This document shows positions 51,488 through 60,734 of a DNA stretch of 64,000 bases, one piece after another. Below the pieces are notes generated by a model. That model was not told the DNA's origin. It ran no database searches and was given only the letters and a program-made list of their open reading frames with translations. Positions within the stretch are counted from its first letter, which is position 1, and every line of letters begins with the position of its first letter. The stretch spans positions 3,224,001 to 3,288,000 of the forward strand of contig NZ_PDBX01000001.1 in assembly GCF_002564105.1 (NCBI RefSeq), written 5' to 3'. Source of the stretch: Collimonas sp. PA-H2. Its GTDB lineage: Bacteria; Pseudomonadota; Gammaproteobacteria; Burkholderiales; Burkholderiaceae_D. The position numbers were made by a program, and so were the translations under genes.

Positions 51488-54259
51488 ATGCAAAAAACCC
51501 TGCTGTTAGTTGATGGTTCGAGTTATCTGTATCGCGCCTTCCATGCCTTGCCCGACATGCGCAATGCCGCCAATGAGCCGACCGGCGCTCTGTACGGCAT
51601 CATAAATATGCTGCGTCGTTTACGCATTGATTACCCCGCAGCTTACCTTGCCTGTGTGTTCGATGCAAAAGGTAAAACTTTCCGCGACGATATGTACGCC
51701 GACTACAAGGCCACTCGCGCCTCCATGCCGGAGGACCTGGTTAAACAGATTACGCCTATTCACGCCGCCGTGCGCGCCATGGGCTGGCCGATCCTGATGG
51801 TGGAGGGGGTGGAGGCCGACGACGTGATCGGCACTCTGACGGTGCAGGCGGTGCAGCACGGCATGCAGGCAGTGGTCTCGACCGGCGACAAGGATCTGGC
51901 GCAGCTGGTCAACGACGACGTCACGCTGATCAACACCATGAACAACGAGACCCTCGACCGTGCCGGCGTGATCGCCAAATTCGGCGTGCCGCCGGAGCGC
52001 ATCGTCGACTACCTGACCCTGATCGGCGACACCGTCGACAACATCCCCGGCGTCTCCAAGGTCGGCCCTAAAACCGCGGTCAAATGGCTGGCGCAGTACG
52101 ACACGGTCGACAACGTGATCGCCAACGCCGCCAGCATCGGCGGCGCCGTCGGCGAGAACCTGCGGCAGGTGCTGGACTGGCTGCCGAAGGCCAAGGAACT
52201 GGTGACGGTGAAGACCGATTGCGACCTCAGCGCGCATATGGTGTCGATCCCGGAATCGCTGATCGCGCCGGAGCAGGACAAGGACACCCTGATCGACTTG
52301 TTCACGCGCTACAACTTCAAGACCTGGCTGCGCGAATTGAGCGCGCCAGCGGCGGCGGCCTCCGCTTCCGCTGGCGGCGCGCCTGTGTCGACGGCCGCCG
52401 TTGCCGCCGCCGCGGCTGACGCTCCGGCGCAGAGTAGCCTGTTCGACGCCGTCGAACGGCACTATGAAACCGTGCTGACCGAGGCCCAGCTGGACGCCTG
52501 GCTGCAGCGCATCGATAAGGCGGCCTTGACCGCGGTCGATACCGAAACCACTTCGCTGGAACCGATGACCGCGCAGCTGGTCGGCATCTCGCTGTGCTGC
52601 GAAGTCGGCAGCGCTGCTTATATTCCGGTAGCCCATCGCTACCAGGATGCGCCGGCGCAGCTGTCGCGCGAACTGGTGCTGCAAAAGATGAAGCCGTGGC
52701 TGGAAGACGACAGCAAGCCTAAGGTCGGCCAGAACCTCAAATACGATAGCCATATTTTCGCCAACCAGGGCGTGAGCCTGCGCGGCATCGTCCATGACAC
52801 TTTGCTGGAATCGTATGTGTTCGAATCGCACCGCAGCCACGACATGGACAGCCTGGCCCTGCGCCATCTGAACCACCAGACCATCACCTTCCAGGAAGTA
52901 TGCGGCAAGGGTGCTTCGCAGATTGGTTTCGATGAAGTCGAGATCGGCCGCGCCACCGAATATGCGGCGGAAGATGCCGACATCACCCTGCAGCTGCACC
53001 TGACCATGTGGCCGCATATCGTCGACGACGCCAAGCTGCGTTTCATCTACGAAAAAATCGAAGTGCCGACTTCGGTGGTGCTGCAAAAGATCGAGCGCAA
53101 CGGCGTGCTGATCGACGCCAGCCTGCTGGCGACGCAATCGAACGAGCTGGGCAAGCGCATGCTGGAAATCGAACAGCAAGCCTATGACCTGGCCGGCCAG
53201 CCGTTCAACCTGAGTTCGCCCAAGCAGTTGGGTGAAATCCTGTTTGAAAAGCTCAAGCTGCCGGTGGTCAAGAAAACCCCGTCCGGATCGCCCTCCACCG
53301 ATGAAGAAGTGCTGCAGAAACTGGCGGAAGACTATCCCTTGCCGAAGGTGCTGCTCGACTACCGCAGCCTGTCCAAGCTGAAATCCACCTACACTGACAA
53401 GCTGCCGAAGATGGTCAATGCGGACACCGGCCGCGTGCACACCAATTATGCGCAGGCGGTGGCGGTCACCGGCCGCCTGGCGTCGAACGATCCCAACCTG
53501 CAGAACATTCCGATCCGCACCGCCGAAGGCCGCCGCATCCGCGAAGCATTCGTGGCGCCGGCCGGCAGCGTGATCGTCTCAGCCGACTATTCGCAAATCG
53601 AACTGCGCATCATGGCCCACATCTCGGGCGATGAAAACATGCTGCGCGCGTTCGCCGAAGGCGTCGATATCCACCGCGCCACCGCCGCTGAAATCTTCGG
53701 GACGACCGCGGCGGAAGTCACCAGCGAGCAGCGCCGCTACGCCAAGGTCATCAACTTTGGCCTGATCTACGGCATGAGCGCATTCGGCCTGGCCGGCAAT
53801 CTCGGCATCGAGCGCGCGGCGGCGCAAATGTATATCGAAAAATATTTCATGCGCTTCGCCGGCGTCAAGCAGTTCATGGACATGACCCGGGTGCAGGCCA
53901 AGTCGCAAGGCTACGTCGAGACGGTGTTCGGACGCCGTCTGTGGCTGCCGGAAATCAATTCGCCGAACGGCCAGCGCCGCCAGGGCGCTGAGCGGGCGGC
54001 GATCAATGCGCCTATGCAAGGCACGGCTGCCGACCTGATCAAGCTGTCGATGATCGCGGTGCAAAACTGGATTGAAACAGAACAGTTAAAATCCAAGATG
54101 GTCATGCAGGTGCACGATGAACTGGTGCTTGAAGTGCCGCAGGACGAACTGGCGCTGGTGCGGGAAAAGCTGCCGCAACTGATGGCTGGCGTGGCTGAAC
54201 TAAAAGTGCCGCTGATTGCCGAAGTCGGAGTGGGCAAGAATTGGGACGAAGCGCACTGA
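51488..54259 (+). CDS. polA: DNA polymerase I
   Basis: 923 residues, complete. The 5'-nuclease domain starts 'LLLVDGSSYLYRAFHALPDM'. The 3'-5' exonuclease retains 'AVDTETTSLEP' (D-x-E), so proofreading is probably active. The polymerase domain has 'SADYSQIELRIMAHISGDE', the O-helix 'RRYAKVINFGLIYGMSAFGL' and 'MVMQVHDELVLEVP'. An Ala-rich linker of about 40 residues separates the 5'-nuclease and exonuclease. The start at 51488 is fixed by homology; no good Shine-Dalgarno is visible ahead of it. Confidence 0.97.
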   Translation: MQKTLLLVDGSSYLYRAFHALPDMRNAANEPTGALYGIINMLRRLRIDYPAAYLACVFDAKGKTFRDDMYADYKATRASMPEDLVKQITPIHAAVRAMGWPILMVEGVEADDVIGTLTVQAVQHGMQAVVSTGDKDLAQLVNDDVTLINTMNNETLDRAGVIAKFGVPPERIVDYLTLIGDTVDNIPGVSKVGPKTAVKWLAQYDTVDNVIANAASIGGAVGENLRQVLDWLPKAKELVTVKTDCDLSAHMVSIPESLIAPEQDKDTLIDLFTRYNFKTWLRELSAPAAAASASAGGAPVSTAAVAAAAADAPAQSSLFDAVERHYETVLTEAQLDAWLQRIDKAALTAVDTETTSLEPMTAQLVGISLCCEVGSAAYIPVAHRYQDAPAQLSRELVLQKMKPWLEDDSKPKVGQNLKYDSHIFANQGVSLRGIVHDTLLESYVFESHRSHDMDSLALRHLNHQTITFQEVCGKGASQIGFDEVEIGRATEYAAEDADITLQLHLTMWPHIVDDAKLRFIYEKIEVPTSVVLQKIERNGVLIDASLLATQSNELGKRMLEIEQQAYDLAGQPFNLSSPKQLGEILFEKLKLPVVKKTPSGSPSTDEEVLQKLAEDYPLPKVLLDYRSLSKLKSTYTDKLPKMVNADTGRVHTNYAQAVAVTGRLASNDPNLQNIPIRTAEGRRIREAFVAPAGSVIVSADYSQIELRIMAHISGDENMLRAFAEGVDIHRATAAEIFGTTAAEVTSEQRRYAKVINFGLIYGMSAFGLAGNLGIERAAAQMYIEKYFMRFAGVKQFMDMTRVQAKSQGYVETVFGRRLWLPEINSPNGQRRQGAERAAINAPMQGTAADLIKLSMIAVQNWIETEQLKSKMVMQVHDELVLEVPQDELALVREKLPQLMAGVAELKVPLIAEVGVGKNWDEAH

Positions 54260-54299
54260 TGGCGTGATGTCCGGTGGTTAACCTTAAAGGAGAGCTTTG

Positions 54300-55184
54300 A
54301 TGGCGAATTTGAAAGAAGATTTCGATAGCCTGGTTGCAAAAACCAGTTTGTCTGACAATGTTGACCGCCGTACTTTTTTGAAGACCACGCTGGGCACCGG
54401 CTTCGCCGCGGCGGTGCTGCCGGTATGCGCGCAGACCGTGATCAAGACCGATAGCGCCGGCCTCACCGCCGGTGCGCTGGAAATCCAGATTAACGGCTTG
54501 AGCGTGCCGATTTACCGCGCCCAGCCTGAGGGCAAGACCAATCTGCCGGTGGTGCTGGTGATCTCGGAAATTTTCGGCGTGCACGAGCACATCGCCGACA
54601 TCGCGCGCCGCTTCGCCAAGCTGGGTTACCTGGCGATCGCGCCGGACTTGTTCAAGCGCCAGGGCGACCCGGCCGCCTTCGCCACCATTCCAGAGCTGTA
54701 CAAGAACGTGATTTCCAAAGTGCCGGACGACCAGGTGCTGGGCGATGTCGATGCTTGCGTGGCCTGGGCCAAGGAAAACAACGGCAATACCGACAAGCTG
54801 GCGATCACCGGCTTCTGCTGGGGCGGCCGCGTCACCTGGCTGTATTCCGCCCATAATCCCAAGGTAAAAGCCGCTGCCGCCTGGTATGGCAGCCTGGTCG
54901 GCGAAAAGAACGAACTGATGCCGAAGCAGCCGGTGGATATCGCGCCGACCCTGAAAGTGCCGATACTGGGTTTGTACGGCGCCAAGGACCAGGGCATTAC
55001 GCAGGATCACGTGGCGCAGATGAAGGCGGCGCTAGCCAAGGGCAGCAGCAGGTCGGAAATCGTGGTCTACCCGAATTCCGGCCATGCCTTCAATGCCGAC
55101 TATCGTCCCAGCTATGTCGAGGCCGACGCCAAGGACGGCTGGAAGCGCACCCTGGCCTGGTTCAAGGAGCATGGCGTCAGCTGA
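54300..55184 (+). CDS. Dienelactone hydrolase family protein, Tat-exported
   Basis: 294 residues. The N-terminus has a twin-arginine signal 'DRRTFLKTTLGTGFAAAVL', so export as a folded protein is likely. The alpha/beta hydrolase core shows the nucleophile elbow 'GFCWGGRVTW' (Cys, as in dienelactone hydrolases), the acid in 'GLYGAKDQGI', and the His in 'YPNSGHAFNADYRPSY'. AAGGAG Shine-Dalgarno. Substrate unknown. Confidence 0.9.
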   Translation: MANLKEDFDSLVAKTSLSDNVDRRTFLKTTLGTGFAAAVLPVCAQTVIKTDSAGLTAGALEIQINGLSVPIYRAQPEGKTNLPVVLVISEIFGVHEHIADIARRFAKLGYLAIAPDLFKRQGDPAAFATIPELYKNVISKVPDDQVLGDVDACVAWAKENNGNTDKLAITGFCWGGRVTWLYSAHNPKVKAAAAWYGSLVGEKNELMPKQPVDIAPTLKVPILGLYGAKDQGITQDHVAQMKAALAKGSSRSEIVVYPNSGHAFNADYRPSYVEADAKDGWKRTLAWFKEHGVS

Positions 55185-55205
55185 ACCAGGCAGGCATCAT
55201 GGCTA

Positions 55206-55237
55206 TTTGTATCCGGATGCGGCCATCTGGATACAAA
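55206..55237 (+). terminator. Hairpin after dienelactone hydrolase gene
   Basis: TTTGTATCCGGATG and CATCTGGATACAAA form a 14-bp stem with one mismatch and a 4-base loop, 21 bases beyond the stop. A clear U-run is missing. Confidence 0.5.
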
Positions 55238-55345
55238 ATTCCCACCCCTCAGCGGGATAAATGACAGTTAAATTTGCCGAAATGCAGCAGCTGTGTTTTA
55301 ATTTGCAACATTGTTGCATTTGAAGTTTGTTAGCTGGGGCCAAAA

Positions 55346-56128
55346 ATTAATTCCACACTCGTTTCAATTCTCCTGGCGACTACTATCGCCGGCGTTTTCA
55401 GCATTACTGCCGCTGCCATTTTTTCCTTCGCGCTGCTGTCCAAGATGGTCGAGCGCATGGTCAGCCTGTCGGTCGGCATCATGCTGGCTACTTCCCTGCT
55501 GCATGCGCTGCCGGAAGCCTTTGAATCCAAGGCCGACAGCCATACGCTGTTCGCGGTGCTGCTGGGTGGCTTGCTAGCCTTTTTCGTGCTGGAAAAATTT
55601 GCCATCCTGCGCCACTCCCACCATCACGAGGATGACGGCCACGGCCATCATCATGGCCATGACAAGAAAGAGGCGGGCAAGGCCGGCTGGATGATCCTGG
55701 TCGGCGACGGCTTGCACAACTTTACCGACGGTATCCTGATTGCCGCCGCCTTCCTGGCCGATCCGCACCTTGGCCTGATCACCGGCCTGGCCATCATCGT
55801 GCACGAGATCCCGCAGGAAATCGGCGATTTCATCGTGCTGCTGAATGCCGGCTTTTCGCGCACCCGTGCCTATGTGTATAACCTGATCTGCAGCCTGATG
55901 GCGGTGCTGGGCGGCTTGCTCGGCTACTTCACGCTGGAGCGCGGCATGGAATGGATTCCCTACGTGCTGGTGTTTGCCTCGTCCGGATTCATCTATATCG
56001 CCGTCAGCGACCTGATGCCGCAGATGCAGCGCCGCGCCACCTTGCGCGAAACCATTCCGCAGATCCTGCTGATCGGCGCCGGCGTCGCCATTGTCTTGTT
56101 CCTGACGCGCCACGCTCATCAGCACTAA
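55346..56128 (+). CDS. ZIP-family metal transporter, start codon unusual
   Basis: Zinc/iron permease with about eight hydrophobic segments. The frame is open from 55334, and residues continuous with the family appear from 55346 ('INSTLVSILLATTIAGVFSI'), but no ATG, GTG or TTG exists before the internal ATG at 55445, which would remove the first membrane segment. The codon at 55346 is ATT, 7 bases after a GGGG sequence. Family motifs include a His-rich loop ('HSHHHEDDGHGHHHGHDKK') and 'GDGLHNFTDGILIAAAFL...HEIPQEIGDF', which are ZIP metal-binding helices. With ATT the product is 260 residues. Confidence 0.8.
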   Translation: MNSTLVSILLATTIAGVFSITAAAIFSFALLSKMVERMVSLSVGIMLATSLLHALPEAFESKADSHTLFAVLLGGLLAFFVLEKFAILRHSHHHEDDGHGHHHGHDKKEAGKAGWMILVGDGLHNFTDGILIAAAFLADPHLGLITGLAIIVHEIPQEIGDFIVLLNAGFSRTRAYVYNLICSLMAVLGGLLGYFTLERGMEWIPYVLVFASSGFIYIAVSDLMPQMQRRATLRETIPQILLIGAGVAIVLFLTRHAHQH

Positions 56129-56143
56129 GGAAAGACCGGATGA

Positions 56144-56183
56144 AAAAAACGGGGGAGTGCGCAGCAGCGCAACTCCCCCGTTT
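56144..56183. terminator. Bidirectional terminator
   Basis: AAACGGGGGAGT-GCGC and GCGC-AACTCCCCCGTTT form a long GC-rich stem with A/T runs on both sides, between the convergent ZIP and sulfurtransferase genes. Confidence 0.85.
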
Positions 56184-56205
56184 CAATTCCTGGGCGGCTG
56201 CTTCC

Positions 56206-57072
56206 TTATGCGCCCCTGGCCACCGGCCGCGTGGCGTCGGCACACCATTCGCTCCACGATCCCGGATACAGCGCGGCGCCATGCAGGCCGGCGATTTCCA
56301 GCGCCAGCAGGTTATGGCAGGCGGTCACGCCGGAGCCGCACTGCATGACGGCGGTTTGCGGTTCGCTGATCAGCGCGCCGAATTCCTCGTGCAGCTGATG
56401 GCCCGGCTTGAAGCGGCCGTCGGCCTGCAGATTGTCCTTGAAGAAGCGGTTTTTGGCGCCGGGAATATGGCCGCCGACCGGGTCGATGGTTTCATTTTCG
56501 CCGCGGAAGCGATCCGGCGCGCGCGCATCGACGATGGTGCGGCGCAGGTTGGTCAGGTTGCTCAGGATGTCATGCGCATTGACGCTGGCGGTCAGCGGCG
56601 GCTTGACGCTGATACTGCCGGGCGCCGGCGCCGGTTCTGCCGTCGTCAATCCTTGTCCGGCCGCCTGCCAGGCCGCCAAACCGCCATCCAGCACCGCCAC
56701 CGAGGCGTGGCCGATGGAGCGCAGCAACCACCACAGGCGCGCGGCATACATGCCGCCCTGGGCGTCGTAGGCAACTACCTGGGTGTCGTCGCTGATGCCC
56801 CAGCGGCGCAGCGTCGCAATCAGCGCATCCTGCGCCGGCAGCGGATGGCGGCCCTTGAAGCTGCCGTCGGCCGCCTGCTTGGCGCCGGACAGGTCTTGAT
56901 CCAGGCTGGCGAAGCGTGCCCCGGCGATATGGCCGGCGTCGTAAGCGCTTCTTCCCGCCGCCGGATCCATCAGGTCATGACGGCAGTCGATGATGACCCA
57001 GCCCGGGTTCTGCGCATTCTGCTGCAGGTTCGCCGCAGAAATCAGCGTGGTGTAGGGATGTGCTTGAGACAT
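56206..57072 (-). CDS. sseA: 3-mercaptopyruvate/thiosulfate sulfurtransferase
   Basis: 288 residues, two rhodanese domains. The catalytic Cys is in 'VMQCGSGVTACHNLL' of the C-terminal domain; the loop C-G-S-G-V-T is the one found in 3-mercaptopyruvate sulfurtransferases. The N-terminal domain has 'IIDCRHDLMDPAAGR' and 'HIAGARFASLDQDLS' and is non-catalytic. The C-terminal 'GLHGAALYPGSWSEW' is conserved in the family. Confidence 0.92.
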   Translation of the reverse strand: MSQAHPYTTLISAANLQQNAQNPGWVIIDCRHDLMDPAAGRSAYDAGHIAGARFASLDQDLSGAKQAADGSFKGRHPLPAQDALIATLRRWGISDDTQVVAYDAQGGMYAARLWWLLRSIGHASVAVLDGGLAAWQAAGQGLTTAEPAPAPGSISVKPPLTASVNAHDILSNLTNLRRTIVDARAPDRFRGENETIDPVGGHIPGAKNRFFKDNLQADGRFKPGHQLHEEFGALISEPQTAVMQCGSGVTACHNLLALEIAGLHGAALYPGSWSEWCADATRPVARGA

Positions 57073-57119
57073 GGCATTCCTTTTGGTAAGTGTTGATCAG
57101 GACACTACAGGAAACAATT

Positions 57120-58043
57120 TCAGGCAGTGTCGTCAGCCAACGATTTATCTGCCTGCAGCGCTGTCGGTGGACGCGCCTTTCTTTGATTATAAAACGTTGC
57201 TAGCAAACCGCCGATAAGGATTACCGTTGTCCCTAGCCAGCCGCGCCAGCCGAGCTGGTCTTGCCAGATGAGAATGCCGAGGATGCTGGAAAAAACGATG
57301 CCGGTGTATTGCAGGTTGGCTGTAAGCAACGGGTTGCCGAGACGGTAGGCGCGGGTCATCGCAATCTGGCCGATGGTGGCCGTGATGCTGAGCGCAATCA
57401 GCAAACCGAATCCCGCCAGATTGTGGCTATGCATGAAAGGAAAGCTGCCGCCCGGCAAGCCCAGGCATCCGGCCAGGCCGGCAAGGGCGCTGATGGCGGA
57501 AAAATAAAACACCACCCGATATTCCGGTTCGCCCAGCTGGCCCAGGCGCCGCACCTGCAGATAGGCGATCGCGGAAATCAGGCCGGAGCCGAGGGCGATC
57601 AGGGCCGCCGTGGTTTGTTCAGGGGCGAACGACGGCCGCAACAGTAGCATGACGCCGGCGAAGCTGAGCAAGATGGTGGCTGCCATGCCCCATTCAAAGC
57701 GCGCATTGCTGCGCCACCATGCCACGCCGAACAGGATCGCCGCCAGCCATATCGATGAGGTGTAGTTGAGAGTGGTGGCGGTGGCTACCGGCAGCAGGCT
57801 GAACGAATAGAACCACATGGCCAGGGAAATCACGCCGATTACGCCGCGCCGCATATGCTCGCGCGGCAACGGGGTTTTCAGGGTGTCGCCCTTGAGGACG
57901 ACCAGGGCGACGATGAACAGCATGCCGATCACACCGCGGCTGAACAGGATTTCAGAAGTTGAGTAGTGTTCTGAAGCAAGCTTGACGCAGACCCCCATGA
58001 GGGAAAACATGAGGCTGGCAAAGAGCATCCAGAGTGATTGCAT
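57120..58043 (-). CDS. EamA/DMT-family transporter
   Basis: 307 residues with about ten hydrophobic segments in two repeated EamA halves ('SLMFSLMGVCVKLASEHYST' at the start, 'LGNPLLTANLQYTGIVFSSI' in the second half). RhaT/RarD-like exporters of this type handle amino acids or metabolites. Substrate not predictable. Confidence 0.88.
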   Translation of the reverse strand: MQSLWMLFASLMFSLMGVCVKLASEHYSTSEILFSRGVIGMLFIVALVVLKGDTLKTPLPREHMRRGVIGVISLAMWFYSFSLLPVATATTLNYTSSIWLAAILFGVAWWRSNARFEWGMAATILLSFAGVMLLLRPSFAPEQTTAALIALGSGLISAIAYLQVRRLGQLGEPEYRVVFYFSAISALAGLAGCLGLPGGSFPFMHSHNLAGFGLLIALSITATIGQIAMTRAYRLGNPLLTANLQYTGIVFSSILGILIWQDQLGWRGWLGTTVILIGGLLATFYNQRKARPPTALQADKSLADDTA

Positions 58044-58112
58044 GGGAAAAGTCTAGCAAGGGGCCGTGTTACAGTCATTTTGACTGATTCTCGCGCCGTT
58101 ACGTGTGTCCGC

Positions 58113-58166
58113 AAAAAAATAAAAGGCCGGAGCTGATTCGCTGTCAGTGGCGAACCGGCTCCGGCC
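58113..58166 (-). terminator. Terminator after the Rieske oxygenase gene
   Basis: GGCCGGAGC (58125-58133) and GCTCCGGCC (58158-58166) form a 9-bp stem that, on the minus strand, is followed by TTTTATTTTTTT. Confidence 0.8.
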
Positions 58167-58188
58167 CCGGGTACAGATTTGGCAGGAC

Positions 58189-59292
58189 CTAGACCAGGCC
58201 GGCCTGGCTGCGGTACCACTCATGGAAATGCTGCATGCCGTCTTCCATTGGCGACTGGTAAGGACCCACTTCGCTGACGCCGCGCTCCATCAGGATGCGC
58301 CGGCCGGCATCCATGCGCAGGGCGATTTCATCGTCCTCGACGCAGGTTTCCATATAGGCGGCGCGTTCCGCTTCGACCATTTCGCGCTCAAACAGGGCGA
58401 TTTCTTCCGGATAGTAGAATTCCACCACATTGGTGGTCTTCTGCGGGCCGCGCGGCCACAGCGTCGACACCACCAGCACGTGCGGATACCACTCCACCAT
58501 GATGTTCGGATACAGCGTCAGCCAGATCGCGCCGAACTTGGGCGCCTGGCCGTTGTTGAACTTGAGGACCTGTTCCTGCCACTTCTTGTAGGCCGGCGAA
58601 CCGGATTTCGCCAGGCCGTGGTTGACGCCCACGGTCTGTACGCTGTAATCCTTGCCAAACTGCCATTGCAGATCGTCGCAGCTGACAAAGCTGCCGAGGC
58701 CGGGATGGAAGGGCTCGACGTGATAATCCTCCAGGTAAACCTCGATGAAGGTTTTCCAGTTGTAGTCGCACTCGTGCACTTCGACGTGATCGAACAGGTA
58801 GCCGCTGAAATCGAGATCCTTGGCCACGCCCAGCTGCGCCAGCTTTTCGCCGACATGGAAAGCGTTCTGCTCGAACAGCAAGCCGTTCCAGTTTTGCAAA
58901 GGCGTCTTGGACAGGTTCATGCAAGGCGTCTCGCCGAAATGCGGCGCGCCTATCAGTTCGCCCTTGAGATCGTAAGTCCAGCGATGCAGCGGACAGACGA
59001 TATTGCGGGTATTGCCGCGGCCGTCGAACATCTTCGCCTGGCGATGGCGGCAGACGTTGGAAATCAGCTCGATGCCCTGCGGATTGCGCACCAGCATGCG
59101 GCCTTCGTTTTCAGAAGCCAGCGTGGCGTAATCGCCGACGTTGGGCACCATCAGCTCATGGCCGACATAGCGCGGGCCATTCTGAAAGAGTTGCTGGATT
59201 TCGCGCTTTAACAGCGCTTCGTCAAAGTAGACGTTGACCGGAAGTTGCGCATCGGAGCGCGCGAGCTTGGTAATAGAAGCCAGATCGGACAT
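58189..59292 (-). CDS. Rieske oxygenase, alpha subunit type
   Basis: 367 residues, aromatic ring-hydroxylating-type oxygenase. The Rieske 2Fe-2S ligands are 'CRHRQAKMFDGRG' and 'IVCPLHRWTYDL' (C-x-H ... C-x2-H). The mononuclear iron site is in 'YLEDYHVEPFHPGLGSF', where two His follow an acidic pair. No beta subunit, ferredoxin or reductase gene is adjacent, so the electron donor and substrate are unknown. Confidence 0.87.
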   Translation of the reverse strand: MSDLASITKLARSDAQLPVNVYFDEALLKREIQQLFQNGPRYVGHELMVPNVGDYATLASENEGRMLVRNPQGIELISNVCRHRQAKMFDGRGNTRNIVCPLHRWTYDLKGELIGAPHFGETPCMNLSKTPLQNWNGLLFEQNAFHVGEKLAQLGVAKDLDFSGYLFDHVEVHECDYNWKTFIEVYLEDYHVEPFHPGLGSFVSCDDLQWQFGKDYSVQTVGVNHGLAKSGSPAYKKWQEQVLKFNNGQAPKFGAIWLTLYPNIMVEWYPHVLVVSTLWPRGPQKTTNVVEFYYPEEIALFEREMVEAERAAYMETCVEDDEIALRMDAGRRILMERGVSEVGPYQSPMEDGMQHFHEWYRSQAGLV

Positions 59293-59526
59293 CCCTCCAC
59301 CCCCAAATGTGTTGTATCAACCTAAGAGAGAAAGAATCCGCAAAAACCTGTGTTCAAATAATATGAAACGGAAATTTTGGACAGAACCGAGGATTATCCC
59401 ACAAAAAAGCCGGATTTGGCGTCGTTTCGGGCATTTTATCGAGTCAAAGCTTCAAAACTGCTGTCTAAATTCAACGGCTTACAGAGGTTTGCTCTAAAAT
59501 AGCGGTCTAATCTAATTACACCTACT

Positions 59527-59790
59527 ATGCCAAAGAATCCGATTTCCGCCAGCAGCCCGGCCTCGTTTGAACAAGCAATGGCCGAACTGGAGCAACTGGT
59601 AGCCCAAATGGAAGCCGGCGAATTGCCGCTGGAAGCATCGGTTGCCGCCTATAAGCGAGGATCTGAGCTGGTCAAGTTTTGCGCCGCGCAACTGGAAAAG
59701 GTCGACAGCCAGGTCAAGGTGCTGGAAGGCGACATGCTCAAGCCCTTCGTCGGTGAAGCCCTGAACGATCACAGCGGAGCCGACGAATGA
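59527..59790 (+). CDS. xseB: Exodeoxyribonuclease VII small subunit
   Basis: 87 residues. 'SFEQAMAELEQLVAQMEAGE' and 'LEASVAAYKRGSELVKFCAA' are the family signature. The large subunit XseA is encoded elsewhere. ATGA overlap with ispA; xseB-ispA-dxs is a common order. Confidence 0.96.
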   Translation: MPKNPISASSPASFEQAMAELEQLVAQMEAGELPLEASVAAYKRGSELVKFCAAQLEKVDSQVKVLEGDMLKPFVGEALNDHSGADE

Positions 59791-60722
59791 CGGCAGCCGC
59801 TCAGTTAGCAGCCACGACGCCAGCTGCAGAACAGTCGTTCGGCGAATGGATGCGCCAGGTGCAGTCCGAGATGGAGACGGCGCTTGGTAAATTCTTGCCG
59901 TCAGAAAATACTACACCGGCCAAGCTGCATCAGGCCATGCGTTACGCGGTGCTGGACGGCGGCAAGCGTGTGCGGCCCTTGCTGGTATATGCTGCCGGGG
60001 AACTATTTTCCGCGCCGGCAGCGCTTGTGCAGCGGGCGGCGGCGGCAGTCGAAATGATCCACGCCTATTCGCTGGTGCACGACGACATGCCCTGCATGGA
60101 CGACGACGCCTTGCGCCGCGGCAAGCCTACCGTGCACGTGCAGTATGATGAGGCCACCGCCTTGCTGGTCGGCGACGCCTTGCAGGCACAGGCTTTCGTG
60201 GTGCTGGCCGAGACCGGTGCCGCTGGCTTCGATGCGGCGCGGCAGATCGTCATGCTGCGGTTGCTGGCCCAGGCTTCCGGTTCGCTCGGCATGTGTGGCG
60301 GCCAGGCCATCGACCTGGCCAGCGTCGGCCTGAGCCTGTCGCTGGCTGAGCTGGAACAGATGCACAAGCTGAAGACCGGCGCCTTGCTGCGTGCTTCGGT
60401 GTTGCTGGGCGCATGGGGCGGCAAAGCCCTGGCGCAGGACGAGACCGATGCGCTGGAAGCCTATGGCACGGCGATCGGGCTGGCGTTCCAGGTGGTCGAC
60501 GATATCCTCGACGCCACTGCCGATTCTGCCACGCTGGGCAAGACAGCGGGCAAGGACGCCGCCGACAACAAGCCGACCTACGTCTCGATTCTGGGTTTGC
60601 CGGAATCGCAGGCGCTGGCAGAAAAATTACGCAACGATGCCCACCGGGCGCTTGCGATGTTTGGGAATAAGGCACGTCGCCTGCGCGAGCTGGCGGATTT
60701 GATCGTGCAACGGAAAGCTTAG
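59787..60722 (+). CDS. ispA: Farnesyl diphosphate synthase
   Basis: Condenses IPP with DMAPP and GPP. 311 residues. The two Asp-rich motifs are 'DDMPCMDDDALRRGKPT' (DDxxxxD type) and 'DDILDATADSATLGKTAGKD'. Length and motifs fit a short-chain (C15) bacterial synthase. Overlaps xseB, 12 bases before dxs. Confidence 0.95.
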   Translation: MTAAAQLAATTPAAEQSFGEWMRQVQSEMETALGKFLPSENTTPAKLHQAMRYAVLDGGKRVRPLLVYAAGELFSAPAALVQRAAAAVEMIHAYSLVHDDMPCMDDDALRRGKPTVHVQYDEATALLVGDALQAQAFVVLAETGAAGFDAARQIVMLRLLAQASGSLGMCGGQAIDLASVGLSLSLAELEQMHKLKTGALLRASVLLGAWGGKALAQDETDALEAYGTAIGLAFQVVDDILDATADSATLGKTAGKDAADNKPTYVSILGLPESQALAEKLRNDAHRALAMFGNKARRLRELADLIVQRKA

Positions 60723-60734
60723 GGTTTAGGGCAT

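Noticed and set aside
51620..53440. A 606-codon open frame antisense to polA
   Set aside because: Artefact of third-position GC in polA; no start signal and no domain.
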